Shown here piece by piece: positions 33,409 to 42,742 of a stretch of 64,000 nucleotides of DNA. Source of the DNA: Stemphylium vesicarium (Eukaryota; Ascomycota; Dothideomycetes; Pleosporales; Pleosporaceae); contig QXCR01000115.1 of NCBI GenBank assembly GCA_004380135.1, positions 30,786 through 94,785 on the forward strand. Direction: 5' to 3'. The notes below the pieces were generated by a model. The model was given only the letters and a program-made list of their open reading frames with translations, was not told the DNA's origin and ran no database searches. The first letter of the stretch is position 1; every line of letters begins with the position of its first letter. The position numbers were made by a program, and so were the translations under genes.

Positions 33409-34742
33409 TTAGTCCATAATGCCAGTCTTTCCATCCATATCAGCGTCGGTGTGGGGGTTCAGCTTCTCCTTGAGGGACGGCTTGCCGTGGGGATGCTGGG
33501 AATTGTGGGCATGAACATCGGAGCCGGAAACATGTCCGTCTCGCACAGAGGAGTGGGGCTCGGCGTGGGATTGGGGCTCGGTCAGGGCCTTGGGCAGTCC
33601 GCCGTCCTCATCGTTACGGTGAGACAGGTTGTTGTGACCAGTGCCAGAGACCTCGCCGGGGACAGTCTTGAGGTGCTCACCGGTGCCTGTAACACCTGCG
33701 TTGCTTCCGTGGACACCAGCGTTAGAGCCGTGGAGGCCAGCGTTAGAGCCGTGGAGGCCAGCGTTAGAGCCGTGGAGGCCAGTGTTAGAGCCGTGGAGGC
33801 CAGCGTTAGAGCCATGCACACCAGCGTTGGAGCCGTGCACACCAGCGTCAGTGCTGCCGATGCCACCTACACGAGGGTCGGCGGTGTTGGCAGCATGGGA
33901 CGAGTGAGGACCCGTGGGGTCGTTGTGCGAGTGTCCGATACCCGCGGTGCTTCCGTAGGCACTAGTGCTTGCTACACGAGGGTCGACCTGGTTTGCCATG
34001 TGGGAGTTGTGAGGGACAGTAGAGTCGTGGCCTAGGCCTCCGCTTGCAGTGGTAGGGTAAGTGTCAGCGGCGGTGTTTCCGACGCCTCCAACACGGGGAT
34101 CAGCCTGGTTGGCCATGCGTGATGAGTGAGGACCGGTGGTATCCCTGAAGTCTGCTGTTCCGTGGCCACCCATGCCGCTGGAGGTGCCCATGGTATTGCC
34201 GGCAGGGTAGGCGCCGGTAGTTGAGTGACCTGGCAGGCTGCTGCCAGTGGTGCCATGAGACTCAGTGTACTGTCCAGCACCGACACCGCCAGCTCCAGCA
34301 GTGTTACCTGCGGTGCCTAGACGGTCGGAATCAACTCTTGGGTCGGCTTTGTTCATCATTCCCGACTTGTGAGGTCCAGACGGATCACTGTAGCCGGTTG
34401 AGCCATGGGTAGCAGTTGTGGAAGAACCAAGACCGGTGGTGCCGGTGGTAGCGTGAGTGGGGTTGTGGTCGCCGTGGGTTGCTGAAGAACCAAGGCCAGA
34501 GCCGACGCCGGGGCTGTGGTGTTCACCAGCAATGCCAGTCGAGCCGGTGTGAGTTCCGGAGGTGTTGTGCACTGAAGGATCGGCCTGGTTGGCTGTGTGT
34601 GAGCTGTGTGGGCCTGAAGGGTCATCTATAGATTGTAAGCAAGGGGACCCAAAGATTTAGATCAAAGGTACTCACCATGGCTCTTGTCCTTATGCATGAC
34701 ATTGTCGACCTTGGCCTTGACCTTCTCCATCATTCCGGACAT
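33409..34742 (-). CDS. hydrophilic repeat protein, LEA-like (427 aa)
   Basis: Two exons on the minus strand, 34676-34742 and 33409-34625, with a 50-bp intron (GTGAGT...TATAG), encode 427 residues. The N-terminus MSGMMEKVKAKVDNVMHKD is a short charged helix. The rest is rich in Gly, His, Ser, Thr, Asn and nearly free of large hydrophobics. A motif of the form GPHSSxxANxADPRV occurs five times, as in stress-linked fungal LEA-like/desiccation proteins. A heptad run of G-S-N-A-G-L/V-H follows, encoded by a 21-bp minisatellite (about 33694-33861). The C-terminus, LKEKLNPHTDADMDGKTGIMD, resembles the acidic tail of the same group. Such proteins are thought to protect membranes or proteins on drying or starvation; function is not proven. 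Copy number of the repeat probably differs among strains. Confidence 0.82.
33694..33861. repeat. 21-bp coding minisatellite
   Basis: Seven tandem 21-bp units and a diverged eighth, unit of the type CCAGCGTTAGAGCCGTGGAG read on the plus strand, inside the repeat protein gene. Each unit codes seven residues, so copy changes keep the reading frame. The central units differ by one or two bases only, a sign of recent expansion. Confidence 0.85.
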
Positions 34743-36010
34743 GATTGCTGTGTTGTATGGGTTGTGTGGTTTGGAGTGAAAGTAGGAGTGGGGTAGGTTG
34801 AAAGTGTTTGAAGTGTTTGTTCAAATGTTTGAGTTGAGGTTGTTGTTGGTTGTGTGATGGAGAGCAGTAAGGGAACTGGCGCCTTCTTATATATACCCAT
34901 GGGAAGGCAGAAACCTCCCAGACTTGTTTCTACGTCATGCCAATTGCAAAATCAGCAGACGTGATACAAACGGGAACCAAGACCAGCTCTGAGACCCAAA
35001 CCCCTGCTCCTCGTTACCCTGGCCTTTGTCGTGGAGAAATGTAGGCCTAGTGCCGCGATCAGCCACAACGAACCGTGAATACTAGCGCACGCGATCTGCA
35101 ACGTCACAAGAAACTTGAATGCCCTGATCAAAACCTGACATTCTACCCTCTATGCGGTAGTAGCTTGGTGATCTCCCCCTCGTTCCTTCAACCCACGTCT
35201 GCCGTGTCATGTCTCGTTGTCAGCCGCCGCCACAAGAAATTGGCTAATTGCTGCCGCCACTGGACCCTCATTGAGGGGCTTTACATCAGATGCAGCTAGC
35301 AAGTGTCGTGTTCGGCTAGCACCAAGACGGCGCTGCGTCATTCTGCGATTCGGTGATGAAAAGGTGGGGAAGCTGAGAAAGCTTAACCCTACTCCAGTTC
35401 CGGATTCAAGTGTGCTTGAATCATACCCGCTGGCAAGTTGACGCGCGTGCGGTCGCAGATCGGCTTCAAACCCTGTTTACACCGCCACAGTTTCCTTTAA
35501 ACAGGGCACGGAAACCAGAGTGGGTACATTGCGCAAGGCCTAGACGCCATCGGATCGAACATCAAAACCTTTCCGCGTCAGATGCCTTGGAAACGCGTTC
35601 CTGAATCCCCATCCGTTGGTGGCCAGTTTCGCCATGGGTATCGTCCATGTATGATGACAGCTGTTCGGGGTTCCTTGTTACGCGTAAAAGCGGGTGCGGG
35701 TCCGGGATGACGTATTTTGTTTTCCCTGAGATTATGACCTCAATTAAGTGGGCGCTTTACAACATGCTCACGTCTTCTATACAAGCAGTAAGAGTTAGTA
35801 AATACATAGAATGATGGTGCGACTGCGAATGGATTGAAAATGGCCGCGGGAGGTCAAGTGCGTAGCTACCTAGGTATGACGTCGTTAACTAGAGCCTCCA
35901 AGGCTGCCCCACCAATTTCCATCACCCCAACTTCGCGTTTCAAAGCTCACCCTCTCTTCCCTACGTAAACCCATTTTTTTCCTAATCGCTCCGATTCTAC
36001 CGTCACAATC
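34743..36010. other. divergent promoter region
   Basis: About 1.3 kb between the minus-strand repeat-protein gene and the plus-strand EI24/RRT8-like gene. A TATA box for the former (TATATATAAG on the minus strand, about 34888-34897) sits about 150 bp upstream of its ATG. No gene is seen in the remainder. Confidence 0.6.
34887..34896 (-). promoter_or_regulatory. TATA box of the LEA-like gene
   Basis: TATATATAAG read on the minus strand, about 150 bp upstream of the start at 34742; a clear TATA box suits a stress-inducible gene. Position is accurate to about one base. Confidence 0.5.
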
Positions 36011-37098
36011 ATGTCCGAGTCCAGGATGAGAGTGCCCGACAAGGTCAAGGAAGTCGCAAAGGAGGACTTTGACCAGTACAAACAGCTCGCCTCGGATGCT
36101 GTCCGATCCGCCGCATATCTCTATCCTTTCAAGGTGCGCACTTGCGACTCCATCTGACATGCAAACTTCCTACGAATGAAGCGTGAAAGGCGACACTTCA
36201 CTTTCTCATTCTACGTGACACCGGGACTTGCAATGCGGATATGATTTGAGTGTGCACGTCAGAACTAACACAAATTCAAGGGCATTGCCTATTTCTTCAC
36301 CCATCGCGCACTATGGAAGCCTCTCGCTGCAAAGCTCGTTCCGACCGTCTCTCTCGGACTGGGCGTCACTGTCATGATGTTTGCCGTCACCTACATTCCT
36401 CAAGTCGCCATCTTGACTCTTTTCAACGGGCCTCTCGCTGTCTTCACCACGGTTCTGCTTGTGCTCAGCGAATCCTCCACAATCTTCTCAGTCCTGAGTA
36501 AGAACTTCCTCATTGAGGATGCCATCATCGACACTCATGACGCTACGCTGCTTTGCCGCAACCAGAATGCGCTAGTCGCGAATGAACGTCAAGTCAAATC
36601 AGGGCGCGACCCAGTTGGCAAGCTAGGCAAGCTTGTCAGCACCCCCTTCGCAAAGTTCACGCCTAAGGCCATCATCCGATACTTTATGTATCTTCCGCTC
36701 AACTTCATCCCCGTGGTTGGCACCATCCTCTTCGTCATCTTGCAAGGACGCAAGTTTGGTCCGACAGCGCATGCTCGGTACTTCCAGCTCAAGCAGATGA
36801 AGAAGCAGGAAAAGGAGCGCTTCGTTGAGCAACGCAAGGCTGCATATACCAGGTTAGCTCATTGTAATTACCCTCAAACCAGCACGACTAACAAACCGCT
36901 AGCTTCGGTATTCCAGCCGTCATGCTCGAGCTCGTCCCTGTCGCTGGCATTTTCTTTTGCTTCACGAATACTGTCGGTGCCGCCCTCTGGGCCGCAGATA
37001 TGGAAGAGGGCGTACACCCCAGTGAGAGCAGGGAGGGAAGCACCACTGCCCCCAAGCTGCGCCAACAGGCCGAAATCGCAAGGGAGCGCGAGTTGTGA
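36011..37098 (+). CDS. EI24-domain membrane protein, outer spore wall protein RRT8-like (296 aa)
   Basis: Three exons, 36011-36133, 36281-36852 and 36903-37098, give 296 residues with all joins in frame. After a charged N-terminal helix ending AAYLYPFKGIAYFF come several hydrophobic segments: LVPTVSLGLGVTVMMFAVTY, LFNGPLAVFTTVLLVLSES, FMYLPLNFIPVVGTILFVIL and, in exon 3, VMLELVPVAGIFFCFTNTVG. The pairs PLNFIPVVGT and ELVPVAGIFF with GRKFGPTAHARYFQLK and TNTVGAALWAADME are the signature of the fungal RRT8/LDS group (EI24 superfamily). Yeast relatives sit in lipid droplets and outer spore wall; in filamentous fungi the role is unknown. Ending on the ER or lipid-droplet membrane is inference. 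Confidence 0.85.
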
Positions 37099-37478
37099 GA
37101 AGCTTGCTGCCTGTGATGAGAACAGTAAATCACAATGTCGTGCTAATGGTCGTGGCCAAGGGCGTTCGGACCGTATACGCGGCACGGGCCTGACGGCCAT
37201 TACCGGTATCCTTGGCGACCTCCATAGGCTCGAGGGAATCGTTTGGGATGGCCGTAACACTACCAGGTCGTTTCTAGCACGAGTCTGTGCATGTGGTAGT
37301 GTCACTTTGCGGGCGCTAATGAGAGCGTTGAAGAGTAGTGCGAAGTGGAGCAGTTACGATGTTTAGATGTTACATAATGTATTTTTAATGAAAATTTAAT
37401 GAAAATTTACTGTGCCCTTGCAGTCAAAGACGTATTTCTTCCATACCGCAGCAAGTCCACTGCGCTTCAACCAACGAC
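37099..37478. other. intergenic region between convergent genes
   Basis: 3' flanks of the EI24/RRT8-like gene and the MFS gene, with a duplicated ATGAAAATTTA element at about 37388-37410. No gene is seen. Confidence 0.55.
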
Positions 37479-39541
37479 TTAACCAGCCGCAAATTTACTC
37501 GTACCCCTGAGCCTCTCACCAAACTTCCACAGCATAAACGGAGCAGGAATACCCAATCCCAGCGCAATGAACCCAAGCACACTATTTCCCCAGCCAAAAT
37601 CCAGCGCATTATACATGGCGGGCGCAAAAAGCGGAAAACCAAACCCAGCCAATGACCTCAGAACCGTCGCGGCCGCAATAGCACTCGCCGCATATCTCGT
37701 ATAAGAATCCACAAGATACGTCTGAATGCACTGAAACCCAATGATAACGCCCGCACAAAACAGCGCAGCGCCGATATTCGGCATAATCCAATGCAGCCCC
37801 GCCTGCGCACTCCATCCATACCAAAACAAGCCCGCCGGCACAAGAAGGCTCGCAGGCACCATGATGGGGACACGAAACTCTGGTTTCCCCACGCCGTTGT
37901 TCCGCGCTTTAAGACGGCGGTACAGCGCGTCGTTGAGCGGGGCAGTGATCTGCGTGCCGAGGAAGAAGCCGATGCCCATTGAGAGGAAATTCAAAGACCC
38001 GATACCGGTGCTCATGCCGTAGCGTGTTACCCAGAGGCTGGGGAAGGTGGAGAGCATGAGATACATGAGGCCGTATAGATATGCCATGTAAGCCGCTAGA
38101 ACCTGGACGATGGGCTGTGTGCCCAGGAGTTTAAACGGTCGTTTCATGGCGATGCTGAGTGTAGACGCGAGTGTGCGGTTCGGGCTGTCGAACTCGGTGT
38201 AAAGGTCTTTATTCGCGGTTTCAGAGCGGAGCGAGTTTCGTTTCCATTCTAGCAGTTTGGGCGCGTAGGTTTCTTGCAGGAAGAAGAAACCCAGGATCTG
38301 GACGAGCGCGGTGAAGAGCGTGGTTGCGTAGAAACACCAGCGCCAGGTTGTGTTTTGCGCGATGAAGCCGCCTGCGATGGGCCCGATTGCGGGCCCGAGG
38401 AGGGGGGCTAGGGAGTAGATTGAGATTGCGCGGCCACGTTGTTCGGGGTGGAAGAGGTCGCTTAGGACGCCCTGCGTTGCGTTGGTTGTTAGTACGCCAT
38501 ATCATCAACATAACCCTTCCGCTTTGGGGATGAAGAAAGAAGGGAAGAAGGAAACAGAGTCACTCACACCACCAATAGCCAACGGCGCGCTGCCCCCCAA
38601 CCCACTCATAAACCGAAACGCCATCAACTGGCCACTCGTCTGCGCAAACCCACAGCCCAAGTTCCAGGCCAGGTAGAATAAGTTCGAGAGCTGGAGCACT
38701 TTTACGCGCCCGTAGATTTCTGAAAGCGGTCCTAGGAATAGCGGACCGATGGCGTAGGCGAGCACGAAGAGGGAGAGCGTAAGTTGCGCTTCGACTTCGT
38801 TTCTTATGGAAAAGTCCGAGGAGATGCTGGAGAGGGCGGGGGAGATCATGGATGAGGAGATGGGGGACACGAGGGTGAAGCATGAGACGATTAGTGTTGC
38901 GGCCCATTTGCGCTTTGTGGACCCTGTTTTGTGAAAGTTAGTTGCTGTGCTTTCTTTTCTTAGTTGGTTAGTTATGAGAGATGTGCATGTGGGTGAAGTG
39001 AACCTTTCAGACTTACAGTTTTTGGGGTTTTGGGGGTCGTTGTCGGAGTCCCAGGTTACCTGATAGTAATGTAAGCGGGGTGTTCTATACACTTGCAGAG
39101 AAAGGTAAGGTAACGCACGAGATTCGGATCTTTGATAGATCTGGTAGTCTTCTTCTTTTCCAGTGGTGCTGATTGCGCTTCGACATCGTGCTCGTACGGT
39201 ATACCGCCTCTTATCTCTTCATACGTTGTTTCTTGATCTTCGTCGTCGTTTTTCTCATGTACAACATTTTTCCCATTGACGTCATGGGTGCTATCGTCAT
39301 CGTCGTCGTCGCTACTTGCAGCTGAATCCGCGTCTCGTCTTTGGGTTTCGGTTTTGTGAAGCGAACTTGCGTCTGCGTCAATGTGTATCCCTTCGCCGTC
39401 TTCATGGTGGTAGACAGAATGATCGTCGGGAAATTGACCGGAAAGGATCCGATGCATTGGTGCGCCATCCGATCGCCGCGGTCGCGATCTTGAACGGCTT
39501 CTGGAATTTCGCCGAGATGGCGATGGCCTTGAACTCTCCAT
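37479..39541 (-). CDS. MFS transporter, DHA1-type drug/polyamine antiporter (604 aa)
   Basis: Four exons on the minus strand, 39119-39541, 39017-39059, 38568-38923 and 37479-38471, total 604 residues. A long polar N-terminus (about 140 residues, Arg/Ser-rich then acidic) leads to the family motif LVTWDSDNDPQNPKNWS, split over two splice junctions and restored only when both introns are removed. Then follow 12 predicted membrane segments with PLSEIYGR (motif A-like), FRFMSGLGGSAPLAIGG and LGPAIGPIAGGFI (motif C-like antiporter signature), ending in the segment GWGNSVLGFIALGLGIPAPF. Such proteins export drugs, polyamines or fungal metabolites at the plasma membrane; the substrate cannot be told. 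It lies 0.7 kb from the FAD oxidase gene on the same strand. Confidence 0.92.
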
Positions 39542-40257
39542 TCCTGTTTTTGTATAGATGGTAACAAGTAAAGAAGTAAATGCTGGAATTGCGTGTGTGT
39601 GTCTATGTGACGGTGTGACGACCCGATAATTACTGAGGGCGGATTAGCATACACCCCGGTCCACTCCTGCAGATTTTCCGCGTATTTAAAGGGCGGAGGA
39701 AAAGCTTGATTTTGTAGGAATCTAGTAGTCAGTACAAGCATAAAGCCAAGGAATAAAAGGTATATAAAGAATTTGCGTGCGGCGAACCTCGCTGTTGAAA
39801 CGGACTACACACTCGGGATTAAGAAAGCGTTGCAACGAATCTCCGGGAGTCGCCCGCCCCACAACGTTAGGCTTGCAGAGCGACCGCCTCTTCGGTGCCT
39901 CGGAAGACATTATCTCCCGACTCTGATCGGAAAAGAATTCAATGCCACTCGTTGAAACGACTGGATTTCTAAACGTGGCGTACAAGGCTGCTAAAACTTA
40001 ACGGTTCCCGACAGTTGGGATGACGTCCAGGGTTGACGCTTATCCGGCGCTTATTATCCGTTCTTCGCGCAAGCATCGCTCATGTTGCAGACCTCAGTTT
40101 CCACGCCGAGGCGCGCAGCAGACGTGCGCAATGGCCGATATGCGGTCTTGATGGGATCTTTGTGAAATGGCTCCGATCACCCTGTGTTCAAGAACGCTTC
40201 ATGCTCCTTATTAGAGTTCAATCTGTCTGAACCAAAAATTCTGCACATAGTCCAGGC
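39542..40257. other. intergenic region
   Basis: Upstream region of the MFS gene and 3' flank of the FAD oxidase gene; no supported gene. Confidence 0.6.
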
Positions 40258-42054
40258 TTAGTTCACGACCACCAATGGACGCGGTGTCAGCCTCGTGCCA
40301 TGGCTGAATAGATTGTCGGGATCGTATATATGCTTCAGCTCCTCGAGTCGTTTGACATTGGCTCCAAAGATCTCGTTCGCTTCTACATCGGCAGCTGCTG
40401 ACATCAGCATATGATCGGGCATGGTTTCAATGTGACACAGGGGAAGAAGCCATAGAGTTTGATCGTTCGACTTACTTGCATAGTTACCATACTGCCCAAC
40501 GCCTCCATCGTTTGATCGGCCAGAAGCAGTCTCAGAGGTCTTCTTGAGCAGGTTCCGAGAAAACGAGCGGATCTCGCTGTCGAATGATGGATCAAACCTT
40601 GCCCCGGATCAGTATCGTGTCCCTCTAATGAGTCGTTGTACTAACCACTTAAACATTGTAGCGACATTGTAATAGTCTCCACGGTTTGAAAACGAGGTCT
40701 GGTCGTTTGGCACCTCCATCACCTTTTTGTAAGGGATTGTTTCAAACAACATCATGCTCTCGTTCATGCGTTCGTGGGACGCTACGAAAGCGTTGAACTC
40801 TGCGTGAAGCTGAATGACAAAATTTGGGTCCAATGGCAGCTTGAAGGCTCCTCCACCAAACTGTTTGCGTCCGTCAAATCCAGCTCCTTGGTTGAGTAGA
40901 CTGTTGAGCTTTTCGTAGGGTATCATAGCCGTCATGTTCGCGATAGGACCGAGCTCGAAGAGGCCAGAGAAAAACGATTTGCCCTCCTCCTCGGTGCCGT
41001 TGTGGAACAGCTGACAGAGAACGACTGGGGCGTTTGCGGGTGGAGGCGCGGAGAAACCCATTAGCACGGCTTGGTTGCCATCGTTGGCGGTATGAAATTT
41101 GTTCAAAAATTGAACAATCTGGGGAATCTTGTCCGGCAGGAAGATGAGCGGTCCCGCAAAGACCAGATTCTTCTGCTCATATGCTTGGAAAGTAAATTCC
41201 GTTACTACGCCAAAGTTCTGGCCAGCGCCACGGACTGCCCAGTAGAGGTCCGGGTGTGAGGTTGAAGATGCGGTGACCTGTTCTCCAGAAGCGAGAACGA
41301 TTTCGACAGAAAGCAAATTGTCTGGTTTTCTCAGTCGCTGCACGCGCCCAAATTGCCCATTGAATGGTGGCTGGAGTACTCACCAATTGTCAATCCGTAC
41401 TTTCCCGACAGATACCCATATCCGCCTCCGAGGGTCAACCCTCCTACACCAGTGTGGTTGACGGTACCTCCTACAGTTGCCAGACCGTGCTTTGCAGCTG
41501 CGATATCGACGTCTTCCCAGATAGTGCCTCCCTCAGCCCGGACAGTCTTGGCTTGAGTGTCTACGCTAACTTTGCGCATCTTTGAGAGATCAATTACGAT
41601 TCCGTCTTCAATTGACGCGGCCCCAGAGGTGGAGTGGCCGCCTCCTCGGACTGTAAATGGGATGCTGTTTTTGCGAATCTGGCTAAGAGTAGCCGACACA
41701 TCATCGGCAGAGGCGACCATTACAACAGCAGCCTGACATGTCGTTAGTATAGAGTCCGCGGACACAGTCGCAAACACCAACAAAGGGTAGCGAAAGGAAC
41801 GACAACTTTCACATGATCTCATCTGATTCATTTTGTCCCAACTTGTACTATCTTGACGAAGCCCAAATACTCCATACATATTGCACAAGCGCATGGATGG
41901 AAATACTTACAGCTCGTTTGATACAATGCTGACTCCATCTCTCGATGCTCTTCTCGTAGGCTTCGCCGTCACCAGGAAGGAGGACCTCGGCGTTCGTTTC
42001 TTTGAGTAATTGTTTGAGCGAGGGGTAGTCAAAGCTACCATTGCCTGCTGTCAT
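40258..42054 (-). CDS. FAD-linked oxidoreductase, berberine bridge enzyme family (476 aa)
   Basis: Five exons on the minus strand, 41911-42054, 41384-41732, 40646-41321, 40476-40597 and 40258-40397, total 476 residues. The FAD-binding (PCMH) domain shows SIPFTVRGGGHSTSG, with His81 as the probable covalent FAD attachment, then VRAEGGTIWEDVD, GVGGLTLGGGYGYLSGKYG and AVRGAGQNFGVVTEF. The C-terminal BBE motif is seen as YGNYA before the last splice and IYDPDNLFSH in the last exon. At the place where bicovalent members have a second, cysteinyl link, the sequence is GTVNHTGVGG, so only His attachment is expected. There is no signal peptide. Such oxidases act on sugars, alcohols or in secondary metabolism; the substrate is unknown. 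The nearby MFS gene on the same strand may be functionally linked, which is inference. Confidence 0.92.
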
Positions 42055-42742
42055 TCTCAGATTCTACGACGGCGTATCGCAGTATGAACTAGAGGTATCG
42101 CAGACTTGTAGTCCTGTTGATGTAGTAAGGCGGGGATGCTGAGATGTGAAGCAAGCAGGATATTGTGCTCGTGCAACGACGGCACTAGGCTGATCAATCA
42201 GCTCAAACAGACGTCGTGTAACGTGTTAGGCGGCGTCAGCAACTGTATCTGGTTGGTTGTCCGTTGAGTAAATGGAAACGCTGCGTGGTTGGTGGGGTCA
42301 ATAGGCTCCCTATTCAGGTGGGCCAACTGAGGGGCATTTCGATCGGCATCGGGATGGATGCAGCTTACGACACTTCCGAAACGTCACGATTCATGCGAGA
42401 TATGAAGCCGAAGACGCGCAATATTGCGATTGTAGTTGCAGCGAAGCGGCTGTTCGTTCCTGAATTCGTCACGTGGACAAGCAAAACGTCTTTATCGGCA
42501 TCCTAAAGTGACTGCAAGAGCAGACGGATGCAGAACAGTGTTGGCAAAAAGGCGAGACTTGCATCGTGGCGTATATGGACGTCCTGCGTCGCTGAGAGAG
42601 ATGTTGGATGCTGCAAATAGCAAACATATGATTGGGTGAGGGGTGGGCGAGGCTTAGCGTGGACCCTGAAGTCAAGATGCGGCGAACTTTCTCTTCCGCG
42701 CTGGGGATATTGCTCATTAGCCGCACCTTGTACGCTGCTATC
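42055..42742. other. divergent promoter region
   Basis: Shared upstream region of the FAD oxidase gene (minus) and the Rsm22 gene (plus). No separate gene is seen. Confidence 0.6.

Noticed and set aside
33694..33861. CRISPR-like direct repeat array
   Set aside because: Units are adjacent without spacers and code for a heptad in a eukaryotic protein; it is a coding minisatellite.
33451..34035. 194-residue plus-strand frame opposite the repeat protein
   Set aside because: It is the antisense of the minisatellite and the repeat motifs; the minus-strand gene has a signal for start, intron and TATA box.
42632..42742. Upstream start codons for Rsm22 (42632 and 42677)
   Set aside because: The extension has no presequence character, whereas the product from 42743 begins with a normal mitochondrial targeting peptide.
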